From NCBI RefSeq assembly GCF_016904885.1, contig NZ_JADWYI010000001.1, positions 9,109,224-9,173,223 on the forward strand: 64,000 bases of DNA, read 5' to 3'. Shown here in pieces: positions 9,031-16,512 of this stretch; position 1 is the first letter of the stretch, and each line of letters starts with the position of its first letter. The position numbers and the translations under genes were made by a program. The DNA comes from Archangium primigenium (lineage in GTDB: Bacteria; Myxococcota; Myxococcia; Myxococcales; Myxococcaceae). The notes beneath the pieces are model-generated. The model searched no databases. It worked only from the letters and a program-made list of their open reading frames with translations, and was not told the origin of the DNA.

Positions 9031-11058
9031 CTACGGGGACGCGGGATCCATGGACACCCGGGGCAGCGCCAGGGCGGGATTGCGCGCGAAGAAGCCCACG
9101 GGCAGCAGGTGGAAGCCCGCGTGGGCCACGGGCATGACCGGCCACTCCTCGGGGCGCGGCGTGTGCGTCACGCCCAGCGTGTACCAGACCACCACGTCCT
9201 CGCCGACCAGGGACTGATCGTCCTTCACCCAGGTGGGCAGACCGTCCCCGCCCCGGCTCTGATTGGGATAGGCCCCGGCGGCATTCAGCTCGCCCGGCGC
9301 GTAGCGCGTGGCCCAGAAGTGGTGGTCGATGAAGCCCGCGCGCCTGCGCGAGAGGTTCTCCGGCGCGGCGAAGGGGACGGTGTTCTCGCCCGGAACCAGC
9401 GCGAAGCCCGTGGGCATTCCCAGCGTGTTGTGCTCCTGGGGGTTCTGGATCAACCACCGCCGCGCGCTCGCCAGGTTCATGTCGCGCTGGGCGCGGGCCT
9501 CGCTGGCCAGGGGCTCCATGTCCATGGCGAAGGCATTGCCCAGGGGGTTGGCCGCGCCCATGGGCAGCGAGCGCGTGTTCATCTCCAGGAGGGAGTTGCG
9601 GCGCCCGTCCACATCCAGATCGAGCCGGAAGCTGAAGAAGTGCTGGTGATGGACGGCGAGGACGCCCTCGGCCACCTTGTGGCCGAACGGATCATGCCCC
9701 GCGTGCCCCGCGTGGCCGGACTCGGGCCGCACGCCCTTGGCCAGCATGATGCCCGTGAGCTGGACGTCGACCGCGATGGAGCCGTCCTGCTTGAAGACAT
9801 AGGCCAGGAGGTAGTCGTAGTTGGCGACCGCCACCCCATAGGCCACCACCAGCTCGATGCCCCGCCGGGACTCGTTGCGCTTCGCGTCGGTGTCGTAGTG
9901 CTTCCACAGGATGCCGCCATCGCGCTCGTAGAGGGCGAGCGCGCGGGGGGTCTCGAGGACCTCGCCCGCGCCGTTGCTCCCGATGGCCGGCAGGAACGCG
10001 GCACCGGCGGGCACATCCACGCCCGGGTCCAGCGGTCCGACATGGTTGCCGAAGCCGTACTCGCCCACGTCGAAGGCGCTCCGCCAGGACCACGTCTCCC
10101 CGGGGTCGCCATAGGGCACCACCATCTCGGACAGGGACAGCCGGTGGAGCACCTTGCGCTCCCGCCCTCCGTCCGCGTAGGTCACCTGGTGGAGCACCGC
10201 GCCCTCCCGCGGATGGGCCTCCACGCGGAAGCGCCAGTTCTGCCAGCGCACCTCGTTGCCCGTCACCGTGAAGTTCACCCCCTCCGGATGGGTCATGACG
10301 ATGGGCCGGGGACGGGGGCTCGGCGGACCGACGGAGGCCGCGTCGAAGGCCCCGGCGTCCTGGGGCACGGGGACGACGTCCCCATCGATGACGTCCACCA
10401 CCGTGCGCGTGGTGAGGTCCACGAGCGCGAGCACGCCCTCCACGGGCCGCGCATAGGCATAGGCGCTGTCGCCCTTGAAGAAGGGAAAGACACGCAGCAG
10501 CCGATGGTCCTTGAGCGCGGGGTCCTGGGAAGGCCCGGGTGCCCAGGTGTCCAGGTGGATGTGCTGAGGATTGCCCAACCCCCGTCGGCGCATGGCGGTG
10601 AGCCAGCGCTCGTCCTTCCACACCAGGGCCTTGCCCAGTTCCTTGTCCGCGGTGACCAGCGAGGGCTGCACGCCGGGCACGTGCTTCCACTCCTCCACGG
10701 CCTCGGGGGGCGTCAGCCGGACCCGCGCCTCGAAGGTCATGTTCCGCGCGGTGTCATGGACCACCACGAAAGCGCGGCGGGGCACGGGCGTCCCCGCCTC
10801 GAAGGCCTCGAGCTCTTCCTTGGAGGGTTCCCAGGGCGCGGCCAGGGAAATGAGCGTGTGCTCGTTCACGTGACCCCGCTCGCGCAGCAGGTGGAGGGCC
10901 CGCGTGTACTCCGCCGCCGAGAAGGCCTCCAGCGGATGGAGCGGCGTGGGCGCGGGCCGCGTGGGAACGCCCCCGGCCGCTCCGGACCGCATGGCACACG
11001 ACAGATTCGCGAAGGACAGTACGCCCGCGAGCAGGATGCGCCTCGTCAACGTCGACAT
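9031..11058 (-). CDS. copper-containing primary-amine oxidase (secreted)
   Basis: Oxidises primary amines to aldehydes with release of ammonia and hydrogen peroxide, using copper and topaquinone. All key residues are visible: the topaquinone precursor Tyr414 in the ANYDYL motif, copper ligands His471, His473 (HHQHFF) and His632 (VTHTPRPEEWPV), and the catalytic base Asp330 in FDVGEYGFG. Length (675 aa) suits the family. An N-terminal signal sequence (residues 1-28, twin Arg at 6-7) predicts export; the Cys at 21 lacks a canonical lipobox. An unusual His-rich insert precedes the copper site (His449, 452, 455, 460). The class V aminotransferase gene lies 149 bp upstream on the same strand. The physiological amine is unknown. 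Confidence 0.95.
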   Translation of the reverse strand: MSTLTRRILLAGVLSFANLSCAMRSGAAGGVPTRPAPTPLHPLEAFSAAEYTRALHLLRERGHVNEHTLISLAAPWEPSKEELEAFEAGTPVPRRAFVVVHDTARNMTFEARVRLTPPEAVEEWKHVPGVQPSLVTADKELGKALVWKDERWLTAMRRRGLGNPQHIHLDTWAPGPSQDPALKDHRLLRVFPFFKGDSAYAYARPVEGVLALVDLTTRTVVDVIDGDVVPVPQDAGAFDAASVGPPSPRPRPIVMTHPEGVNFTVTGNEVRWQNWRFRVEAHPREGAVLHQVTYADGGRERKVLHRLSLSEMVVPYGDPGETWSWRSAFDVGEYGFGNHVGPLDPGVDVPAGAAFLPAIGSNGAGEVLETPRALALYERDGGILWKHYDTDAKRNESRRGIELVVAYGVAVANYDYLLAYVFKQDGSIAVDVQLTGIMLAKGVRPESGHAGHAGHDPFGHKVAEGVLAVHHQHFFSFRLDLDVDGRRNSLLEMNTRSLPMGAANPLGNAFAMDMEPLASEARAQRDMNLASARRWLIQNPQEHNTLGMPTGFALVPGENTVPFAAPENLSRRRAGFIDHHFWATRYAPGELNAAGAYPNQSRGGDGLPTWVKDDQSLVGEDVVVWYTLGVTHTPRPEEWPVMPVAHAGFHLLPVGFFARNPALALPRVSMDPASP

Positions 11059-11163
11059 GTCTTGGAACTCTCCCGGACCGCGCCTCGGTCCTGGAGCGCG
11101 TGCTTGTCACGAGCCAGCGCGAGGCGGACAGCCAACCGCGCGGCATCTGATGACTGGCGAGAC

Positions 11164-11185
11164 AAAACCCGGGCCCGGGCGTCGG
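11164..11185 (-). terminator. possible intrinsic terminator after the class V aminotransferase
   Basis: The perfect 12-bp palindrome CCCGGGCCCGGG (11168-11179) is followed, reading the minus strand, by TTTTG. It lies 29 bp beyond the aminotransferase stop and upstream of the amine oxidase start. The stem is very GC-rich but has little room for a loop, so the call is tentative. Confidence 0.35.
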
Positions 11186-11207
11186 GCGCTGAACGGGGCG
11201 CGCCCGC

Positions 11208-12398
11208 TCAGGGCAGACGGTTCAACGCATCCATGAGGCGCTCCACGTCCCGCGCGCTGTTGTAGTGCAGCAGCGAGACGCGCACGGCGCCCTCGGGCAT
11301 CAGCCCCAGCGCCTGGGCCGTCATCGTGGAGTAGTAGTGCCCGGCCGCCACGCCCACGCCGTGCCGGGCCAGGTGCTCGGCCACCGCGCGGGGCGTGCGC
11401 CCCGGGACGTTGAAGCAGAACGTGGCCACGCGTCCCTGGGGCTCGGCGATGCCGTAGAGCCGCACCCGGGGATGGGCGAGGAGCCGCTCCAGGGTGGACT
11501 CCAGCAGCGGCTGCTCCAGGGCCACGATGCGGCGGAAGGCCCGCTCCAGACCCGCGCGTCCGGGCACCCCGTCCCCGAGCACCTCGCGCACGTAGTCCAA
11601 GGAGCCCAACCACCCCGCGAGCAGCTCATGGGGCGCCGTTCCCGGCTCGAACTTCTGCACGCTGTCGTCGGGCACGAACCACAGCTTGTCCGCCGGCAGC
11701 CGCGCCAGCAGGTCCCGCCGCACGTACAGACAGCCCAGGTGCGGCCCGAAGACCTTGTACGGAGACATCAGCGCGAAGTCCGCGCCCCAGGCCCTCACGT
11801 CCGGCAGCAGGTGCGGGCTGGCGTGCACCGCGTCCACCAGCGTCCAGGCGCCCACCGCGCGCGCCAGCGCCGCCGCTCCGGCCACGTCCGGCACCGTGCC
11901 CACCGCGTTGGAGGCCGCCGTGAGCGCCACCAGCCGCGTGCGCGGCGTGAGCAGCGCGCGCAGGTCCGCCAGCTCCAGCCGCCCCTCGGGCCAGTGCGCC
12001 CGCCACAGCCGCACGCCCACGCCCTGGGCCTCCAGGTCCCGCCAGGGGCTCGCGTTGGACTCGTGCTCCAGCTCCGAGATGACGACCTCGTCGCCCGGTT
12101 GGAACAGCCGCGAGAAGGCCCGCGCGAGCTGGAAGGACAGGGCCGTCGCGCTCGTGCCCAGCATCACCTCGTCGGGCTGGCAGCCGAGGAACTCGGCCGT
12201 CGCGGCGCGCGCCCGGGCCTTGAGCTCCGTGGTGCGCACCGAGACCCCATACGGCTGGTTCACGTTGCAGCTGCCCGTGGACAGGTAGCCGGAGATGGCG
12301 TCGATGCACCGCGCGGGCACCTGCGCCCCCGCCGCGTTGTCCAGGTAGCTGAAGTCCAGCCGCAAGGCGGGGAAATGCTCGGCGAAGGGGGAGGTCAT
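11208..12398 (-). CDS. class V aminotransferase, cysteine desulfurase-like
   Basis: A 396-residue PLP enzyme of the cysteine desulfurase/selenocysteine lyase fold. The Schiff-base lysine is Lys215 in MSPYKVFGPHLG, the expected position before a GP turn. Other family features are YLDNAAGAQVP near the N-terminus (cofactor pocket), LEHESNASPW (His stacking on PLP) and LVDAVHASPH (Asp pairing with the PLP nitrogen). The sequence matches best my memory of the VC1184-like cysteine desulfurase-like subfamily (TIGR01976), whose substrate is not settled. No cysteine-bearing catalytic loop typical of IscS was found. An alternative ATG lies 9 bp upstream. It follows the ChaC-like gene by 26 bp, so a sulfur or glutathione link is possible but inferred. 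Confidence 0.88.
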   Translation of the reverse strand: MTSPFAEHFPALRLDFSYLDNAAGAQVPARCIDAISGYLSTGSCNVNQPYGVSVRTTELKARARAATAEFLGCQPDEVMLGTSATALSFQLARAFSRLFQPGDEVVISELEHESNASPWRDLEAQGVGVRLWRAHWPEGRLELADLRALLTPRTRLVALTAASNAVGTVPDVAGAAALARAVGAWTLVDAVHASPHLLPDVRAWGADFALMSPYKVFGPHLGCLYVRRDLLARLPADKLWFVPDDSVQKFEPGTAPHELLAGWLGSLDYVREVLGDGVPGRAGLERAFRRIVALEQPLLESTLERLLAHPRVRLYGIAEPQGRVATFCFNVPGRTPRAVAEHLARHGVGVAAGHYYSTMTAQALGLMPEGAVRVSLLHYNSARDVERLMDALNRLP

Positions 12399-12424
12399 GC
12401 CGCCCATCCTAGAGCACCGGCGCG

Positions 12425-13066
12425 TCACCGCCCGGAGGGAACGAGGACGGCGCGCGCGGCGCGGACCCGCTCGGCCAGCTGGGCCAGGTCCGCATCGGGA
12501 ATGCCCGCCTCGGCGAGCTGCTGGACGGTCTCCTCGAGGTAGTCGGCGTTCGGGCCGCTCTCCCCCTCGCACGTGGCGAGGCGTTGGAGCATCGCGCCCG
12601 GCTCGGGGGTGGGCTCATGCAGCGGGCCCACGGGATCCGTACAGAACGTCAGCACGGGAATGCCGCCTTCGGTCGTCCAGGTCTCGAGCCAGCACGGCAC
12701 GTAGAAGGGCAGCGTCATCTCGCGCTCCCAGACCCGGAACAGCTCCTCGCGCACGGTGCGCGCGGACAGCCGGTAGGCGATGCCCCGACAGCTCCGCCCC
12801 CGCACGAGTCCCAAGCTCAACCCAGGGTGCCGCGCGGTGCCCCGCATCTTCGGATCCGCGAGGCAGAAGCGCCGCGTCCAGCCCTCGAGGGTCGCGAGCC
12901 GCCGCTCCACGGGCGTGAAGGGCGGCGCCTCCAGCATGGAGCCGTAGACGAACAACCAGGAGTCCGTCCGGGCGGCGTCATGGGGGGCGGCGGCCAGCGC
13001 CTTGTCGAGCGAGGCGGCGAGCTCACCCGGGCTGCGCAGCAAGTCATTCAAGAGTCGGTCCCTCAC
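12425..13066 (-). CDS. gamma-glutamylcyclotransferase (ChaC-like)
   Basis: A 213-residue cytosolic protein of the gamma-glutamylcyclotransferase fold. The substrate-binding FVYGSML motif (YGS, about residue 38) and a downstream Glu in WEREMTLPFYVPCW, matching the catalytic Glu region of ChaC, support the call. ChaC enzymes cleave glutathione to 5-oxoproline and Cys-Gly. The GTG at 13066 is the best start; upstream in-frame sequence looks non-coding. It lies 26 bp before the class V aminotransferase in the same direction, so both may act on sulfur compounds. The C-terminal 60 residues (LATCEGESGPNADYLEE onward) resemble the conserved tail of ChaC. Confidence 0.82.
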   Translation of the reverse strand: MRDRLLNDLLRSPGELAASLDKALAAAPHDAARTDSWLFVYGSMLEAPPFTPVERRLATLEGWTRRFCLADPKMRGTARHPGLSLGLVRGRSCRGIAYRLSARTVREELFRVWEREMTLPFYVPCWLETWTTEGGIPVLTFCTDPVGPLHEPTPEPGAMLQRLATCEGESGPNADYLEETVQQLAEAGIPDADLAQLAERVRAARAVLVPSGR

Positions 13067-13214
13067 GGTGGGTCTACGGTCTCGTGAGGCGCGAGCTTCA
13101 GCACCCCGGCGACGGACCGCTACCTTCTTTAACCGCCCCGCCCGGCTCCGCATGCGCTGCCCGGGCAAGCACACGTCATGGGGCACAGTAGACCGACGCG
13201 CGCAGCCTCCCCCG

Positions 13215-14312
13215 TCACGACTCCTCCTCGTCGGCGCGAACGAGCTCGGTGGCGCCCTGCACCTTGCGCAGCCGCACGGAGGTGCTCCGTCCGCTCCGGG
13301 CCAGGGCCTCGGACAAGGCGTCCGCATGCGTCGTCACGCAGATCTGGCTCCGCTGGGAGGCATCCACCAGGAGCCGGGCCAGCGGGCCGAGCAGCTCCGG
13401 GTGCAGGCTCGTCTCCGGCTCGTTGAGGACGAGGAACTCCGGAGGACGGGGACTGAGGAGCGCCGCCAGCAAACAGAGGTAGCGCAGGGTGCCGTCGGAC
13501 AACTCCCGCGCCGACAGCGCACGCGCGAGGCCCGCCTGGTGGAGCCAGAGACCGAAGCGGCCCTCGGTGGCTTGAATCTCCAGCCGCGCGCCGGGAAAGG
13601 CCTCGGTGATGGCGCGCTCCAGTCCGGCCGCGTCGCCGATCTCCACGATGGTCTGGAGCGCCGCCGCCAGGTCCCGACCGTCATGCGCGAGCACGGGCGT
13701 GCGCACGCCCACTTGAGGCGAGCGCTGGGGCGCGTCGGGGTCCGTGCGGAAGTGATGGTAGAAGCGCCACTGCCGGAGCGTGCCCTGGAGCTCCGACAGC
13801 CGAGGGAAGCGGTGCGGCTCGGCCAGTTGCGCGAGCACCGACTCGCCCGACCAGAGCGTCAGCGGGAAGGCCACCCGCTGCCCCTCGCCGTCACGCAGGA
13901 AGGCCGAGCGGTCCTTGCGCTCCATGAGCACCAGCTTGCGGCGCGCCTCCAGCGCCCACAGGTGCTCCTCCTTCACCTCGGGGTCGAGGATGAAGAAGCT
14001 CGGGTCCAGGGGACCGGTCGGCACGGGACCCAGGCTCAGCTCGTATGCCAGCCCGTCCAGCGTGACGCCCACGGTGAGCCGGGCGGGCTTCTTCTCCCGC
14101 GCGCCCGCCCACAGCACGCTGGGCACGCCGCCCTCGTCCGCGAGCACGCGCGTGAGCTGCCCCTGAGCCGCCGCGCACAGCAGGTACAGCGCCCGGTAGA
14201 GGTTCGTCTTGCCACTGCCATTGGGCCCCACCACCACGGTGAGCCGCTCCAGGGGCAGCACCAGCTTGCGCACCGAGCGGTACCCCGAGACCTCGAGCTG
14301 GGAGATGGCCAT
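13215..14312 (-). CDS. AAA family ATPase (RecF/OLD-like, AAA_21)
   Basis: A 365-residue ABC-class ATPase of the SMC/RecF type. Walker A is GPNGSGKTN at residues 29-37. The C-terminal half has an ABC-signature-like LSARELSDGTLRYL, Walker B EFLVLNEPETSLHP and a D-loop/H-switch region ending in CVTTHADAL. The N-terminal SQLEVSGYRSVRKL strand is typical of AAA_21 or DUF2813 proteins. It lacks a TOPRIM domain, so it is not a full OLD nuclease. The start at 14312 is divergent from the gene at 14395 with only 82 bp between. Many such stand-alone ATPases work in DNA maintenance or phage defence, but no partner nuclease is adjacent. Confidence 0.88.
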   Translation of the reverse strand: MAISQLEVSGYRSVRKLVLPLERLTVVVGPNGSGKTNLYRALYLLCAAAQGQLTRVLADEGGVPSVLWAGAREKKPARLTVGVTLDGLAYELSLGPVPTGPLDPSFFILDPEVKEEHLWALEARRKLVLMERKDRSAFLRDGEGQRVAFPLTLWSGESVLAQLAEPHRFPRLSELQGTLRQWRFYHHFRTDPDAPQRSPQVGVRTPVLAHDGRDLAAALQTIVEIGDAAGLERAITEAFPGARLEIQATEGRFGLWLHQAGLARALSARELSDGTLRYLCLLAALLSPRPPEFLVLNEPETSLHPELLGPLARLLVDASQRSQICVTTHADALSEALARSGRSTSVRLRKVQGATELVRADEEES

Positions 14313-14394
14313 GGCGCGCGATGCTACGCGAACCGTCACATCCCGCACGAGGCGCGTCCTTCTCACCGGGAGCGTCGCTCCCGAGGAGGGAATC

Positions 14395-15348
14395 ATGTCG
14401 CTTACCGCAGCGGTCCCGGAGGTCTCGGACCATCTTTCAGAGGAAGCCCGGTCGGAGCTCGACGCGGTGTTCGACACCGTCACCCGGCGCCAGGACGAGG
14501 TCCGGGCCCGGACGCTCGTGGGTCCGCGGGTCACCGAGGCCCTGCTTCGCAAGAGCTTCGCGCGGGAGGAGCTCGAGCGGCTCTCGCCCCGGAATCCCTC
14601 ACCGCCCCGCGAACAGCTCGACGCACTCCTGGGCGACGAGCGCTTCAAGCCCCGCGCGACGTTCACCGACTCGCCCACCGCCCGCGCCGTGATCACCCGG
14701 CCCTACCAGGTCATGGACAGCCACTTCTTCATCCCCAAGCCGGACCGCCACCTCCACGTCCTGGGCCCGCCCTACGTGGATGTCTGGATGTCCCCGCCGC
14801 GCGTGTCGGGCGAGGTCGCCACCATCCAGAACCTCACCGCGAACCGGCAGACGGGCGACCTGCGCTACTTCATGGGCTCCGCGGATGGGGCCACCTCGGC
14901 GGGCGTGGGCGTCTGGACGGAGTTCGTGCCCACGCGGGACACCCAGGCCCAGCCCCGGGCCTACGCGCCCTTCAACTACCAATACGACCTCCGGTCCCAG
15001 TATGGCTACACCGCGCACGGGCACGGCGGGTTCGGGATTCTCGTGCTGAGCTGGAACCGCGATGGCACCGGCCGCTCCAAGGACTTGGACCACCGCTACC
15101 GGACCTGGGCCGATGGCACGGGCTGGTGGGAGCACCACACCAACCCGAGCGATCCCTCCCCCGACGACGACAACGCCTACCTCTACGGGCACGAGGCCCC
15201 CTACTTCAACGTCCGGGCGGACCGCATCTACCGGGTCTGCTTCTGGGGCTTCGGGGGCGGGGACTCGGGCGGGGGCTACTTCGGCAACGCCGTCTCCGTC
15301 TCGGTCCTCAACGCCGCCATCCGCTTCGTGGTGATTGGCGAGCAGTAG
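14395..15348 (+). CDS. hypothetical protein with aromatic, Gly/Asp-rich C-terminal domain
   Basis: A 317-residue protein with an excellent ribosome site (GAGGAGGGA, 14383-14391) before the ATG. The first 110 residues are helical and charged with no signal peptide. From about residue 120 the composition changes to aromatic and Gly/Asn/Asp rich, with beta-sandwich character (YTAHGHGGFGILVLSWNRD, DGTGWWEHHTNPSDP). A carbohydrate- or calcium-binding beta domain is a guess. No family recognised. Its stop is 6 bp from the convergent stop of the AEC permease, with no room for a terminator between them. Confidence 0.72.
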   Translation: MSLTAAVPEVSDHLSEEARSELDAVFDTVTRRQDEVRARTLVGPRVTEALLRKSFAREELERLSPRNPSPPREQLDALLGDERFKPRATFTDSPTARAVITRPYQVMDSHFFIPKPDRHLHVLGPPYVDVWMSPPRVSGEVATIQNLTANRQTGDLRYFMGSADGATSAGVGVWTEFVPTRDTQAQPRAYAPFNYQYDLRSQYGYTAHGHGGFGILVLSWNRDGTGRSKDLDHRYRTWADGTGWWEHHTNPSDPSPDDDNAYLYGHEAPYFNVRADRIYRVCFWGFGGGDSGGGYFGNAVSVSVLNAAIRFVVIGEQ

Positions 15349-15354
15349 GCCCGC

Positions 15355-16272
15355 TCACACGAGGCCGCCAGGCCCCAGGGCCCACAGGACGCCCGCGAGC
15401 GTGAGGAAGGACAGCGGAATGCCCACGCCCACCATGAGCACGGCCAGGTCGGGGTCCAGGTCGTGCTCCACGGCGAGGAGGGCCCCCGTCACCATGGGGC
15501 CCATCGCCGCCTGGAGCACCGACACCTCGAAGACGAGCCGGTCCAGGCGCGGCACCGCGAGCAGCACCAGGGCGATGAGCAGCGGCGCGAGCACCAGCTT
15601 GTACCCGAGGCCCAGCACCAGCGCCCGGCCCCGGCCCGCGAGTCCCGACAGCCGCAGCTGGTAGCCCACCGAGAACAGCGCCAGTGGCGTGAGCGACCCG
15701 CCCAGCCGCGCGAGCACGTCATCCATCCAGCCGGGCCAGGCCCAGGCCTGGGACAGGAACCCGGCCCCCAGGGCGAGCAGCGGCGGGAACGTCAGCAGCT
15801 TGCGCACGAGCGCTCCGGGCCGCGTGTCCCGGGCCGCCGCGCGCGCCGCGAAGAGCGAGGCCAGCGTGGACAGCACCAGGAAGGAGCCGAGCTGATCGAC
15901 GACCACCGCCACCGTGACGCCCTCGGGGCCCCGGGCGCCCTCGATGAAGGGCAGGCCCACGAAGGCCGTGTTGCCCAGCCCTCCCGAGAGCACCAGCGCC
16001 GCCACGCTCGCCGGCGCGAGCCCCAGGCGCGGCCCCACCCCGCGCAAGAGCAGCCACGCCGCGCCGAAGACGAGCCAGGGCGTGAGCGCGGCGAGCAGCA
16101 GCTCGGGCACGAGCGACAGCCGGTGGATGGAGCGCAACACCAGCGCGGGCAGCGCCACGTAGAGCACGTAGGTGTTGAGCACCGGCGCCGTCTGCTCCGG
16201 AAAGCGGCCACTGCGCCGCGCGAGCAGCCCGAGCAGCAGGCAGGCGACCAGCAGCGCCACGATCGAGGTCAT
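15355..16272 (-). CDS. AEC-family (auxin efflux carrier) permease
   Basis: A 305-residue inner-membrane protein with about ten hydrophobic helices. The first half contains the family pattern LNTYVLYVALPALVLRSIH, and NTAFVGLPFI (about residue 105) matches the conserved NTGYLGIP-like crossover of AEC carriers. The second half repeats the fold with QAAMGPMVTGALLA. Bacterial members move malate, other organic acids or metabolites; the substrate here is unknown. Length is usual for the family. The start ATG at 16272 faces the histidine kinase gene at 16513 across a 240-bp divergent promoter region. Confidence 0.88.
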   Translation of the reverse strand: MTSIVALLVACLLLGLLARRSGRFPEQTAPVLNTYVLYVALPALVLRSIHRLSLVPELLLAALTPWLVFGAAWLLLRGVGPRLGLAPASVAALVLSGGLGNTAFVGLPFIEGARGPEGVTVAVVVDQLGSFLVLSTLASLFAARAAARDTRPGALVRKLLTFPPLLALGAGFLSQAWAWPGWMDDVLARLGGSLTPLALFSVGYQLRLSGLAGRGRALVLGLGYKLVLAPLLIALVLLAVPRLDRLVFEVSVLQAAMGPMVTGALLAVEHDLDPDLAVLMVGVGIPLSFLTLAGVLWALGPGGLV

Positions 16273-16512
16273 GGCGCGCCTTGTGCCGTGAAACCCGGGG
16301 GACCGCCAGTCCAGACCGAGGGACGACTGGAGGTGCAACGATTCCCGGAAGAGCGGCGGGGGTCCTTGCCCTCCCCCGGTGACGCCCACGGAGGGATGCG
16401 CTAGACATCCAACGGCGCCTCCTGTCCCCGCGCCCCCTCCCGTGCTGAACGACCGCATTCCAGAGACGCGCGCCCACCTCGCGCATGAGGGGTCCTTTCA
16501 CGAGGCACGCGC

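Noticed and set aside
6598-11265. A very long plus-strand reading frame (over 1500 codons) opposite the ABC and amine oxidase genes
   Set aside because: It runs antisense to two genes with intact catalytic motifs, and its translation is low-complexity His/Arg/Gln/Gly text typical of the reverse strand of GC-rich genes.
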